Shown: one piece after another, positions 17,026-25,762 of the stretch | Numbering within the stretch: position 1 is the first letter of the stretch | Layout of the letters: the number at the start of each line of letters is the position of its first letter | From: Verrucomicrobiota bacterium | GTDB taxonomy: Bacteria > Verrucomicrobiota > Verrucomicrobiia > Limisphaerales > VHCN01 | DNA length: 64,000 bases | Reading direction: 5' to 3' | Assembly (NCBI GenBank): GCA_016871675.1 | Contig: VHCN01000014.1 | Coordinates: 1 to 64,000, forward strand | Program-made: the position numbers and the translations under genes | Notes under the pieces: generated by a model | What the model was told of the DNA's origin: nothing | Seen by the model: the letters and a program-made list of their open reading frames with translations, nothing else | Databases searched by the model: none

Positions 17026-17045
17026 CTCGAACCACCCAACGGCCG

Positions 17046-17990
17046 TCAGCGTGACCGCGACGCGCCCGAAGCGTCTTCGCAGAACCACCGGTAGGTTCGC
17101 TCGATCCCCTCGCGCAGGCCGATGCGCGACTTCCACCCAAGCGCGCGGATGCGCGAAACGTCGAGCAGCTTGCGCGGCGTGCCGTCCGGCTGGGAAGTGT
17201 CCCACTGCAAGCCGCCACGGAAACCAACGATGTCTGCGACGAGCTCCGCCAGTTCGCGGATGCTCACATCCTCGCCCACGCCCACGTTCACAGGTTCCGG
17301 CGATTCGTATCGTTCGAGCAGCAGCGCGCACGCGGCGGCACAGTCGTCCACGTGAAGGAATTCGCGCCTCGGCGAGCCGGAGCCCCACAGGGTAACGGTT
17401 CGCGCACCCGCCAACTTCGCCTCGTGACAGCGGCGGATGAGCGCGGGCAGCACGTGCGAGGATTCGAGGTCGAAGTTGTCGTGCGGGCCGTAAAGGTTGG
17501 TGGGCATCGCGCTGATGAACCGCCGGCCGTGCTGGCGGTGGAGGAACTGGCAGAGTTTCAGCCCCGCGATCTTCGCGAGCGCGTAGCCTTCGTTCGTCGG
17601 CTCGAGCGGGCCCGTCAACAGCGCGTCCTCGCGGATTGGCTGCGGCGCGAGCTTCGGGTAGATGCACGAACTGCCGAGGAAGAGAAACCGATCCGTGCCC
17701 GCGCGGAATGCCGCGCTGATGACGTTGTTCTGAATCTGCAAGTTCTCCAGCAGCATCTCCGACTGATGGTCCGCGTTCTCGCGGATGCCCCCGACGCGCG
17801 CGGCGGCGAGGATGACGTGCTGCGGACGCTCGGCGTCGAAAAAACGGTCCACGGACGAAGTGTCGCGCAGGTCGAGTTCCGCGCGCGAGCGGGTGAGGAT
17901 GCGCCAGCCGGCTTGCTGCGAATACAGGCGCACCAGCGCGCTGCCCACGAGCCCGCGGTGGCCGGCGATGAAGATGGATTTGTCAGCCAT
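17046..17990 (-). CDS. fcl: GDP-L-fucose synthase
   Basis: A 314-residue short-chain dehydrogenase of the extended type, which epimerises and reduces GDP-4-keto-6-deoxy-mannose to GDP-L-fucose with NADPH. Visible are the nucleotide-binding G10-HRGLVG16, the GSSCIYP block (106-112) carrying the catalytic Ser, and the Tyr136-x3-Lys140 pair. The NADP-binding start MADKSIFIAGHRG and the NLYGPHDNF block are typical of this enzyme. GDP-mannose dehydratase, its usual partner, is not in the window. It lies 6 bp after hisC and is probably co-transcribed with it. Confidence 0.92.
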   Translation of the reverse strand: MADKSIFIAGHRGLVGSALVRLYSQQAGWRILTRSRAELDLRDTSSVDRFFDAERPQHVILAAARVGGIRENADHQSEMLLENLQIQNNVISAAFRAGTDRFLFLGSSCIYPKLAPQPIREDALLTGPLEPTNEGYALAKIAGLKLCQFLHRQHGRRFISAMPTNLYGPHDNFDLESSHVLPALIRRCHEAKLAGARTVTLWGSGSPRREFLHVDDCAAACALLLERYESPEPVNVGVGEDVSIRELAELVADIVGFRGGLQWDTSQPDGTPRKLLDVSRIRALGWKSRIGLREGIERTYRWFCEDASGASRSR

Positions 17991-17996
17991 GAGCCC

Positions 17997-19097
17997 TCAC
18001 GCGCCGCCGGCTTGCGCCGCCGCCCGCCGCAGCGCGGCCATTTCCGGTTCGGAACCGATGGTGATGCGCAGGTAATCCCGCACCGACGGCTGGTCGAACC
18101 AGCGGACGAGGATCTTCCGGTGGCGCAGCTTCGCGAGCCATTCCTTCGCGGGGAATCGGGGCGGGCGCGCGAGCACGAAATTCGCCTGGCTTGGCAGCAC
18201 CGTCCAGCCGAGGGCTGTCAGCGCGCGGGACAAGCGCTCGCGCGATGCGACAATGCGGCGAAAGTTCGCCCGGTAATACGGCAGGTCCTCAAGCGTCGCG
18301 AGAGCGGCAACCTGGCCGAGGCCGTTCACGTTGTAGCTGTCGCGAATCTTGTCGAGCGCCGCGATGAGCGCGGGATGCCCGATGAAGTAGCCGACGCGCT
18401 GGAAGCACAGCGAGTAGGCCTTGCTGAACGTGCGCGACACCAGCACGTGCCGGTGCCGGAGCGCGAGCGGCATCGCGTGCTCGTCCGCAAAGTCCACATA
18501 CGCCTCGTCGAGCACGACCACGCCCTTCATCGCGCGGCAGAGCGCGTCGAGTTCCGCCGTGCCGTAGCCGCGGCCGCTCGGCGCGTTTGGCGTGGTGATG
18601 AACGTGAGCGCGGCACGGAATTCCCACTGGCTCGAGCGCATCAACTCCGCAAGCGAAGGGAGGCTGAAGTCCGCGCGCAGCGGCATGGCGTTGCGAACCG
18701 CGCCGTGAATGTCCGCAAGCACGGGGTAGAGCGAGTAGCTTGGAGTGAAATACTGCACGACGGACTCCGGCCGATTCCGCGTGACGCACGCCGCACGCCG
18801 CCCTTCAACAAACGCCCGCGTCGCCAACGCGAGCAACTCATCCGAGCCGTTGCCGACGATGACGTTGTCCGGCGAACAAGCATGGAGCTTCGCGAGCCTT
18901 TCGCGCAGCGCCGAGGCGGTCGGGTTCGGATACAGCCGCAGCCGGCCATCCACCGCGGCCTGCACCGCGCGCAACACCTTGGGCGATGGCGGGTAAGGAT
19001 TCTCGTTCGTGTTGAGCTTGATGAGCCCGCGGATCTTTGGCTGCTCGCCCGGCACGTAGGCGCGCAGGCGTCGCACGAGCGGACGAACGAGGCTCAT
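17997..19097 (-). CDS. hisC: Histidinol-phosphate aminotransferase
   Basis: A 366-residue PLP enzyme of aminotransferase fold type I, converting imidazole acetol phosphate and glutamate to histidinol phosphate. The start LNTNENPYPPSPKV is the HisC substrate-binding signature, SRTFSKAYSL holds the PLP lysine, and GNGSDEL binds the cofactor phosphate. Its ATG overlaps the hisD stop by 4 bp (ATGA). Some HisC proteins also act on aromatic amino acids. Confidence 0.95.
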   Translation of the reverse strand: MSLVRPLVRRLRAYVPGEQPKIRGLIKLNTNENPYPPSPKVLRAVQAAVDGRLRLYPNPTASALRERLAKLHACSPDNVIVGNGSDELLALATRAFVEGRRAACVTRNRPESVVQYFTPSYSLYPVLADIHGAVRNAMPLRADFSLPSLAELMRSSQWEFRAALTFITTPNAPSGRGYGTAELDALCRAMKGVVVLDEAYVDFADEHAMPLALRHRHVLVSRTFSKAYSLCFQRVGYFIGHPALIAALDKIRDSYNVNGLGQVAALATLEDLPYYRANFRRIVASRERLSRALTALGWTVLPSQANFVLARPPRFPAKEWLAKLRHRKILVRWFDQPSVRDYLRITIGSEPEMAALRRAAAQAGGA

Positions 19098-20392
19098 TCG
19101 TCCTCCAGTCGGATCGAGGCCGAGCGGCCGTGCGCATCGAGTCCCTCGAGTTCGGCGAATGCCCTCACACCGGCCGCTCCCTTCCTCAGCGCCGCGCGGT
19201 CGTATTGGACGATGCTGGTTCGACGTTGAAATTGATCAACCGTGAGCCCGGCGAACGAGCGGCCCGCGCCGCCGGTCGGCAGCGTGTGACTCGGGCCGGC
19301 CACGTAATCGCCCAGCACCGTCGGCGACCAGCCGCCGAGGAAAATCGCGCCCGCGGTCGTGATGCGCGCCGACACGCGCGCCGCATTGCGCGTCATCACC
19401 TCGCAATGCTCGGGCGCGAGCTGGTTCACGAGTGCAACCGCGGCATCGACCGACTTGACGAGGATGAGCCAGCCATTCGCCGCGAGCGCCTTCCCGATGA
19501 ACTCGCGCCGCCCGAGCGCGGGAAGCTGTCGTGCGACTTCCTTCTCCACGGACGTGAGCAGTTTCGCCGACGGGGTGACGAGCCAGACGCGCTCGTGTCC
19601 GGAGCCGTGCTCGGCTTGCGCGAGCAAGTCGGCGGCAATGAACCTGGGATCCGCCGAATCATCCGCGAGCACGAGCACTTCGCTCGGGCCGGGGAGCAAA
19701 TCCACCGCGACACGGCCAAAGAGCAGCCGCTTGGCCGCGACCACGTAGGCGTTGCCGGGCCCGAAGATTTTCTGCACGGGTCGAATCGTCGCCGTGCCGA
19801 GCGCCATCGCGGCAATCGCCTGCGCGCCGCCGGCCTTGAAAATCTCCGTCGCGCCCGCCGTGCGCGCCGCGAACAGCAACGCGGGATTCACCGAACCGTC
19901 GCGGCCGGGCGGGGTGCAGACGACGATTTCCCCGCAACCCGCGACCTGCGCGAGGGTCACGGTCATCAACGCGGTCGACACGAGCGGCGCGGTGCCGCCG
20001 GGGATGTAGATGCCCACGCGCCGGAACGGATCGAACTTTTCACCGACGCGAGCGCCATGGGAGTTGCGCGACCGCCAGTTTTTCCGAAGTGACTTCCTCG
20101 CGAACGCCGCGATGTTGCCGCGCGCCCCGGCCACGGCCTTCCGCAACGGCCCGTCCGCTTTCAGCGACGCGGCGAATAGTTCCGCCTGCGACACGGCGAG
20201 GTGTTCCGCGTCCAGCTTCGCGCCGTCGAACCGCTCGGTGAGTTCAAGCAACGCCGCGTCCCCGCGCACCTTCACGTCCTGGATGATGCCGCGCGCGCGC
20301 GCCTCGATCTCCGGATCGAACAGGCTCGATGCGGCGGCGAGGCTGGCGAGCCTTTCCGCGAAGCCGGCATCGGAGTGACGGAGCACGTTCAT
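19094..20392 (-). CDS. hisD: Histidinol dehydrogenase
   Basis: A 432-residue cytoplasmic enzyme for the last two steps of histidine synthesis, oxidising L-histidinol to L-histidine with two NAD+ and a zinc ion. Visible landmarks are the IPGGTAPLVSTALMTV block, GPGNAYV, the GPSEVLVLAD block, the catalytic region around APEHCEV and the zinc-binding GPSHTLPTGG. The length is normal. It begins the hisD-hisC-fcl unit. The other his genes are elsewhere. Confidence 0.96.
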   Translation of the reverse strand: MNVLRHSDAGFAERLASLAAASSLFDPEIEARARGIIQDVKVRGDAALLELTERFDGAKLDAEHLAVSQAELFAASLKADGPLRKAVAGARGNIAAFARKSLRKNWRSRNSHGARVGEKFDPFRRVGIYIPGGTAPLVSTALMTVTLAQVAGCGEIVVCTPPGRDGSVNPALLFAARTAGATEIFKAGGAQAIAAMALGTATIRPVQKIFGPGNAYVVAAKRLLFGRVAVDLLPGPSEVLVLADDSADPRFIAADLLAQAEHGSGHERVWLVTPSAKLLTSVEKEVARQLPALGRREFIGKALAANGWLILVKSVDAAVALVNQLAPEHCEVMTRNAARVSARITTAGAIFLGGWSPTVLGDYVAGPSHTLPTGGAGRSFAGLTVDQFQRRTSIVQYDRAALRKGAAGVRAFAELEGLDAHGRSASIRLEDE

Positions 20393-20534
20393 GGCGCCGC
20401 GAGGCTAGGTGACGGTGCGGCGGAAGTCAAAACGGCGAGGGCGGCCAATCCGCCGCGATCACCGACGGCGAGACTCCTCACGGTCTTCGTCCTTCGCGTT
20501 GTCGCCCGTGGTTTTCGGGGATGAGAGGCTCCGC

Positions 20535-20702
20535 TCACCGTTTCCCGATGAAGACCAGCGCCGCGCAAAGCAGCGCCGCGACGGCCAGCGCAACGAGGAC
20601 GGCCCACACGAGCGCGATCCGCCGCACCCGCCGGTTTGAGCGGGTCATGCCCGGCAGCATGTAGTAGAGGCTCTCGGACTTTTTCTTGCGGGGCCAGAAC
20701 AC
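20535..20702 (-). CDS. Small single-pass membrane protein (55 aa)
   Basis: A GTG start 10 bp after the stop of the prenyltransferase-repeat gene, preceded by a good Shine-Dalgarno (GAGGG, seven bases upstream), opens a 55-residue frame. Its basic N-terminal half (VFWPRKKKSESLYYMLPGM) is followed by a Ser/Arg-rich stretch and one strong membrane helix (about residues 29-50), ending IGKR. The charge layout fits an inner-membrane protein. I do not recognise a family. The ribosome site, spacing and amphipathic layout argue for a real gene. Confidence 0.55.
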   Translation of the reverse strand: MFWPRKKKSESLYYMLPGMTRSNRRVRRIALVWAVLVALAVAALLCAALVFIGKR

Positions 20703-20712
20703 GGCGCAGCCC

Positions 20713-21852
20713 TCACAATCCGCGGTGGATCATCTCCAGCGCGATGAGCGAGTAGGCGGTCGAGAGCACGGGGTCCTTCTCCCACCAGCGCGCGGTGTCG
20801 TTGGCCCACGAGGCGTCGCGGGCCTGGAGGTTGAGCAGCTTCAGCGCGACGTCCTTGCGCCAGTTGATGCGCCTGCCGTCCTTCGTCTGCAACGTGTCCA
20901 CGCCGTGGAGGGTCAGCGCCTTGGTCATCGTGTGCAGGTAATAATAGAGGCCCTGCGCACCCATGCCGGGGTTTTCCTCGAGCGTGTAGTTGGCGCGAAG
21001 CCAGTCGAAGACCGCGGTCACGCGCGGGTCGTCGCGCTTGAGGTCGGCGTAAGCGTAGCTGAGCAGTCCCGCGTAGCTCGCGCTGCCGTAGGAGCGCAGC
21101 GAGACGCGGCCGGTCGCGGAGTTCGTCGCGCCGCCGGCCATGCTGTGGCCGGGATAATAGATGAAGCCGCCTTTGTTTTCCGGCGAATCGGTGGCCCACG
21201 GCTCCTTGTTGTGCGAGGGAAGATTCTGGCAGTTCTGCAGGAACGCGATGGCGGCCTTCCAGTCGAGGTCCTTCGACTCACCCGCGGGCCGGTCGGCCAT
21301 GAGGTGCTTCGAATAGTAGAGCGCTTCGAGCGCGAGCAGCGTGTTGTTCAAGTCGCTGTGCTTGTATTTGCTGCCGTAGCCGATGCCGCCGTCGAGCGGT
21401 GTGTCGAGCTTGCCCGCTTCGCCGAGGTCAATCTGCGAGCCGACGAGGAACGCGCGGGCCTTGCGCAGTGCCGCGTCGTGCGCGGGGTCCTTCGCGGTGA
21501 GGAGCGCCATCATGGAGACGGCTGTGTTGTAGTTCGCGAGTTCGCGCACGTAGAAGCCGCCGTCGGGCTGCGCGGTGGAAAGGATGAACGCAAACCCCTT
21601 CTTCATCGCGGCGGGATTGACCTTCGCCGCGCGGCCGGAAGGGTCGCCGTTCAGGGCCGTGAGCGCGAGCGCGGTGATCGCCGGATGATCCGCCGTGGAC
21701 CACCAGCCGTTGGAGTTCTGGCTGGCGAGCATCCACGCCGCGCCGCGGTCGATGGCGCGCTGGACTTCGTTGCGAAGCGACACGTCGGCCGCGGCCGCGG
21801 GCATCGCGAGCGCGAGCGCGGCGCCGAGCGCACATCGGAGCGGGGCGTTCAT
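20713..21852 (-). CDS. Secreted prenyltransferase/squalene-cyclase-repeat protein
   Basis: A 379-residue protein. The second ATG in the frame is chosen because it begins a signal peptide (LRCALGAALALAMPAAA-AD). The rest is a run of alpha/alpha-barrel repeats of the prenyltransferase/squalene oxidase type, marked by QNSNGWWS, QPDGGFY, YNTAVSMMALL and ARWWEKDPVLSTAYSLIAL. The DxDD acid motif of squalene-hopene cyclases is not seen, so cyclase activity is unlikely. In the planctomycete-verrucomicrobial group such proteins are common and uncharacterised. It lies between the YdjY gene and the small membrane protein on one strand. Confidence 0.8.
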   Translation of the reverse strand: MNAPLRCALGAALALAMPAAAADVSLRNEVQRAIDRGAAWMLASQNSNGWWSTADHPAITALALTALNGDPSGRAAKVNPAAMKKGFAFILSTAQPDGGFYVRELANYNTAVSMMALLTAKDPAHDAALRKARAFLVGSQIDLGEAGKLDTPLDGGIGYGSKYKHSDLNNTLLALEALYYSKHLMADRPAGESKDLDWKAAIAFLQNCQNLPSHNKEPWATDSPENKGGFIYYPGHSMAGGATNSATGRVSLRSYGSASYAGLLSYAYADLKRDDPRVTAVFDWLRANYTLEENPGMGAQGLYYYLHTMTKALTLHGVDTLQTKDGRRINWRKDVALKLLNLQARDASWANDTARWWEKDPVLSTAYSLIALEMIHRGL

Positions 21853-21964
21853 GTTCAGCAAAGTGGTTCGCGATCTTGATCCTGCCCTCAATCTTAATCT
21901 CCTTCGGCGTCTCGCAGTTGCGGGCGGATGGGAGGATGAGGATCAGGAGGTCGGGCGCGGGTGA

Positions 21965-22747
21965 TCACGGTCTCGCGGGGGGTTGCGGTGTGAGCTTGAT
22001 GGTCACGGTCACGGGTGTGTCGAGCGGTGGAGCTTCTTTGGACAGCACGGTCCATGCGTCATCCTCGTCGCGGCCCGGGCGGGGGTTGTTGAAGATGGCG
22101 CCGGGGTCGGTGATGGCGGCGATGATCGAGCCTTCCTGTTGAGCGACGAAGGCGCCCTGCCAGATAAGCGAGCCATTGAACACGAAGTCGCCGCGCGTCA
22201 TCGCGGCCTTCGCCCTGGTGTTCAGCACAAGTTCCTCGATGCGGCGCTGGTGGTTCTTCGCGCCGGACTTCCATGCAATCTCGATGCTCACGGCCTCGCC
22301 CGGCATCGGCTTGTCACGCAACGGTGCAAGCGAGGCCGCCGTGGCCGGGCCGCCGGAGGGCGCGTTGGTCGCCTTCGCCTGCGCGCCTTTCGCGCCGAGC
22401 AGCAGCATCGCGACGTGGATGTGATGCGGCTCGACGTCGGTCTTGAGCAGGCTCTCGTGCGTCTTGCCGATGGGTGTGACGAGCAAATACTCGAGCGGGC
22501 CGTTGGTCATGTTCAAGGTGGCCGGGAAGGACACGGTGCGCGCGGCTTTTTCGAGCCGCACTTTGCCAATCTGGAAGACGCCCGGCGCGATCTCGCGCAC
22601 GGGCGGCGGCGCGGGCGCGGGCGGTGCTGACTGCGAGCAGGTCGCCGGGCTCGCGACAACGAACGCGACAACGAAGACCCCTGTCGCGGCCAACCAGCGC
22701 TTGGAGGCAGCGCCTGACAGCCGGTCGGGTGGCGGACGGGTGCTCAT
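21965..22747 (-). CDS. YdjY-domain secreted protein
   Basis: A 260-residue protein with an N-terminal hydrophobic signal (WLAATGVFVVAFVVASPAT). Its core matches the YdjY domain: VSFPATLNMTNGPLEYLL, then GKTHESLLKTDVEPHHIHVA, a conserved strand-helix unit found in electron-transfer-related proteins and in many planctomycete/verrucomicrobial secreted proteins. The function is unknown. The frame also extends to a TTG that overlaps the kinase stop (TTGA), but the ATG gives the normal signal peptide length. Confidence 0.78.
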   Translation of the reverse strand: MSTRPPPDRLSGAASKRWLAATGVFVVAFVVASPATCSQSAPPAPAPPPVREIAPGVFQIGKVRLEKAARTVSFPATLNMTNGPLEYLLVTPIGKTHESLLKTDVEPHHIHVAMLLLGAKGAQAKATNAPSGGPATAASLAPLRDKPMPGEAVSIEIAWKSGAKNHQRRIEELVLNTRAKAAMTRGDFVFNGSLIWQGAFVAQQEGSIIAAITDPGAIFNNPRPGRDEDDAWTVLSKEAPPLDTPVTVTIKLTPQPPARP

Positions 22748-22791
22748 GGGTGGTTGGGTGGGTCCGCGGCCGGCGTCGGACCAGAAAGCGA

Positions 22792-23730
22792 TCAATAGCC
22801 CGGGCGGTATTTCTTCACCAGCAGGTAGCTCCGCGACGCCTCGAGTGCCATGCCGAAGTCCTGGTAGCTCATGTAGCGCTCATCGGGATTCTTGGACATC
22901 GCGCAGACAATCGCGGCGTTGGTTTGATCCGACACGTCCGTGACGATTTCGTTCGGCGGCACAAGCGGCTGGTTCACGTGCGCCATCGCGACCTCGTTGA
23001 TGCTTGGTGCCTCGAACGGCACGCGTCCGGTCAACGCGTGGTAAAGCGTGCCCGCGAGGCTATACATGTCGGACCGGAAATCCTCGCGCTGGTCGCGGAT
23101 GCGCTCCGGCGCGATGTAGTAAGGCGTGCCGAAGATGCCGTCGTCAGGCTTGCGCTCGGCTTCGGCGGCTTGGGCGAGGCCGAAGTCCACCAGTTTGGGC
23201 TCGCCCTCGGAGTTGAAGAGGATGTTGCCGGGCTTGATGTCGAGATGCAGGAGGTTGTGCTTGAGCGCGGTGTCGAGCGCGGACGCGATGCGAATGCCGA
23301 CGTCCAGCACGTAAAGCTCCTCGACGCGGCCCTCCTTCTCGATGCGGCCGTCGAGCGTGCCGCAATCCGCCAGTTCCATGACGAGATACTTGTAATTCTC
23401 GTGCTGGTCGAACGTGTAGATGTGGATGATGTTCGTGTGGTTGAGGCCGGCGCACGCGCGCGCCTCGCGGGCGAACTGCTCCACTTGCTGCGGGTCCGAG
23501 GCCAGCTCGGGCTTCATCAGCTTCACCGCCACCTCGCGATGCAGCATCGTGTCCCACGACCGGAAGACCGTGCCCATGCCGCCGGACGCAATCACCCCGC
23601 GCAACTCGAACTGCCGCATCCGCACCGCGATCATCACCGGGTGCCCGCACTTGTTGCACGGCGTCGTCTGGAACGGCGGCAGGTCGCTCGGGATGAAGTT
23701 CTTCGTCCCGCAGCCGCCGCACGCGACCAT
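22792..23730 (-). CDS. Zinc-ribbon Ser/Thr protein kinase
   Basis: A 312-residue Hanks-type kinase. The chosen ATG begins MVACGGCG, with Cys4, Cys7, Cys25 and Cys28 forming a zinc ribbon. The kinase follows: glycine loop IASGGMGTVF, VAVKLM lysine, catalytic HLDIKPGNIL, metal-binding DFG (VDFGLAQ) and activation-segment GTPYYIAPE. The catalytic loop has HLD in place of HRD, so it is a non-RD kinase. No transmembrane or PASTA segment is visible, so it is probably cytosolic. It heads a same-strand cluster with the YdjY and prenyltransferase-repeat genes; substrates are unknown. Confidence 0.9.
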   Translation of the reverse strand: MVACGGCGTKNFIPSDLPPFQTTPCNKCGHPVMIAVRMRQFELRGVIASGGMGTVFRSWDTMLHREVAVKLMKPELASDPQQVEQFAREARACAGLNHTNIIHIYTFDQHENYKYLVMELADCGTLDGRIEKEGRVEELYVLDVGIRIASALDTALKHNLLHLDIKPGNILFNSEGEPKLVDFGLAQAAEAERKPDDGIFGTPYYIAPERIRDQREDFRSDMYSLAGTLYHALTGRVPFEAPSINEVAMAHVNQPLVPPNEIVTDVSDQTNAAIVCAMSKNPDERYMSYQDFGMALEASRSYLLVKKYRPGY

Positions 23731-23989
23731 CTTCAGGGACTTGGCCCTTTCTTTCGGTTGGAAACCGTTGCTCACTCGGATCGGTCGGGACTCACGTGTT
23801 CGCTGGATTAAAGTCCCGGGTGGAAACCATTTCAAGCCATTGGACGAATTGTTTTGCCCACCGTAGGACTGCGGAGGGCGGGATTATTCAACCGCTCCGG
23901 CCTGCGGCGTTACGGGAGATTCTCTCACGAATATTGCCCGCTCCGCGCGCCTTGTGTATCTTCCCGCTCCTTTGAAGAACTGGTTCAAA

Positions 23990-24580
23990 ATGAGCGACAA
24001 GCCTGACGACGCCCAACCTGAGGAACCCGCGCCCGTCGAGGCCGCCGCGGCAGAATCCGCGCCGCCGCCGGCCGATGACGGTCCGCCCACGCCCGAGCAA
24101 CTCGCGGACTTGAAAACCCGCGCCGCCAAGGCCGCCGAGCACTGGGAGCGGTTGCTCCGCACCACCGCTGACCTCGAAAACCTCCGCAAGCGTGCCATCC
24201 GCGACCGGCAGGACGCCGTCCGCTACGCGAACGAGCAGCTTTTCACCAAGCTCATCCCCGTGCTCGACAATTTTGACGCCGCGCTCGCCACCGCGGGCAC
24301 CACGCCCGGCGCCTCCGAGGATTCCGTGCGCGTCGGCATCCAGATGATCCACGCCCAACTCCGCGGCGCCCTCGCCGATGCCGGCCTCGAGGAAGTCCAC
24401 GCCGCCGGCGGGCCCTTCGATCCCAACCTCCACGAGGCTGTCTCGCACCAGGACTCCACCGAAGTCCCCGACGGCCACGTCCTCCAGCAGCTCCGCAAGG
24501 GCTACAAGCTCAAGGACCGTCTCGTCCGGCCCGCCACGGTCATTGTCGCCCGCAACCCCGCCGGCGCCGCCGCGAAATGA
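23990..24580 (+). CDS. grpE: Nucleotide exchange factor GrpE
   Basis: A 196-residue co-chaperone that releases ADP from DnaK. An acidic disordered N-terminus (about 1-40) leads into the dimerising coiled coil ([20 protein letters not shown]), the ENLRKRA motif and the C-terminal beta domain with the [12 protein letters not shown] signature. The start ATGAGCGAC is chosen; an upstream TTG in the same frame would add 12 residues. Its stop overlaps the dnaJ start (ATGA). No CIRCE operator is visible upstream. Confidence 0.95.
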   Translation: MSDKPDDAQPEEPAPVEAAAAESAPPPADDGPPTPEQLADLKTRAAKAAEHWERLLRTTADLENLRKRAIRDRQDAVRYANEQLFTKLIPVLDNFDAALATAGTTPGASEDSVRVGIQMIHAQLRGALADAGLEEVHAAGGPFDPNLHEAVSHQDSTEVPDGHVLQQLRKGYKLKDRLVRPATVIVARNPAGAAAK

Positions 24581-25725
24581 GCAAGAAGGATTATTACGAG
24601 GTGCTCGGCGTCCAGCGCTCCGCTTCCGCCGACGAGATCAAGAAGGCCTACCGCCAGCTCGCGGTCAAATTCCACCCCGACAAAAACCCCGGCGACAAAT
24701 CCGCCGAGGACAAATTCAAGGAGCTCGGCGAAGCCTACGAGGCGTTGAGCGACCCGCAGAAGCGCGCCGCTTACGACCAGTTCGGCCACGCCGCCTTCGA
24801 CCCGCGCGCCCGCGCCGGCGCCGGCGCCGGACGGCCCGACTTCAGCGGACAGTTCCACGACCCGTTCGACATCTTCCGCGAAGTCTTCGGCGGCGGTGGC
24901 GGCGGCGACATTTTCGGCAGCCTCTTCGGCGGCCACGACCCGAACGCGCCGCGCCGCGGCTCCGACCTCCGTTACGACATGGAGATCACCTTCGAGGAGG
25001 CCATGCGCGGCTGCGACAAGGAAATCTCCGTCACCAAGCTCGACAGTTGCGACGCCTGCGGCGGCGGCGGCGCCGAACCCGGCGCCTCCCTCAAGACCTG
25101 CACCCATTGCCACGGCCGCGGCCAGGTCGTGAGCGCGCGCGGCATCTTCAGCATCGCGCAGACCTGCCCGCACTGCGGCGGCGGCGGCCGCACCATCGAC
25201 AAACCCTGCCGCACCTGCCGCGGCAACGGCCGCCGCGAGAAGACTTCCAAGATCAAGATCAAGGTCCCCGGCGGCGTGGACACCGGCACACGCCTGCGCT
25301 CCACCGGCAACGGCGAGGCCGGCCAGCGCGACGGCGGCCACGGCGACCTCTACGTCGTCCTCCACGTGCGCGAGCACGACGTCTTCAAGCGAGACGGCGA
25401 CGACCTGCTCTGCGAAGTCCCCGTCAGCTTCGCGCAGGCGGCGCTCGGCGCGGCCATCGAGGTGCCCACGCTCGGCGGCAAGGCCACCATCAAGGTCCCC
25501 GCCGGCACGCAGCCCGGCACCATGTTCCGCCTCCGCGGCCGCGGCGTGCGCAACATCCACAGCGGCGACCACGGCGACCTGCACGTGCGCGTCACCGTCG
25601 AGGTGCCCACGCACCTCACCGCCCAACAGGAGCACAAGCTCCGCGACTTCGCCTCCGCCTGCGACGAGCACAACAATCCCCGCAGCAAGAGCTTCTTCGA
25701 CCGCGCGAAAAGTTTCTTCAAGTGA
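24577..25725 (+). CDS. dnaJ: Chaperone DnaJ
   Basis: A 382-residue type I J-protein that delivers clients to DnaK and stimulates its ATPase. The J domain has HPD at residues 33-35. A Gly/Phe-rich linker follows (about 78-120), then four zinc-binding CxxCxGxG repeats ([32 protein letters not shown]) and the C-terminal beta-sandwich and dimerisation region. Length and order are canonical. It is translationally coupled to grpE; dnaK is not in the window. Confidence 0.97.
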   Translation: MSKKDYYEVLGVQRSASADEIKKAYRQLAVKFHPDKNPGDKSAEDKFKELGEAYEALSDPQKRAAYDQFGHAAFDPRARAGAGAGRPDFSGQFHDPFDIFREVFGGGGGGDIFGSLFGGHDPNAPRRGSDLRYDMEITFEEAMRGCDKEISVTKLDSCDACGGGGAEPGASLKTCTHCHGRGQVVSARGIFSIAQTCPHCGGGGRTIDKPCRTCRGNGRREKTSKIKIKVPGGVDTGTRLRSTGNGEAGQRDGGHGDLYVVLHVREHDVFKRDGDDLLCEVPVSFAQAALGAAIEVPTLGGKATIKVPAGTQPGTMFRLRGRGVRNIHSGDHGDLHVRVTVEVPTHLTAQQEHKLRDFASACDEHNNPRSKSFFDRAKSFFK

Positions 25726-25762
25726 CGACGCGGCCCGGTCCCGCGCGCCTCATTCGTCCTCG

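Noticed and set aside
20713-21852. Squalene-hopene cyclase
   Set aside because: The repeat fold is right, but the DxDD catalytic motif and the size (about 620 to 650 residues) are missing.
21965-22795. TTG start of the YdjY gene overlapping the kinase stop
   Set aside because: It would place 16 residues before a normal signal peptide; the ATG at 22747 is the better start, though coupling is not excluded.
23836-23989. A CIRCE heat-shock operator upstream of grpE
   Set aside because: I looked for TTAGCACTC and its partner GAGTGCTAA and found neither.
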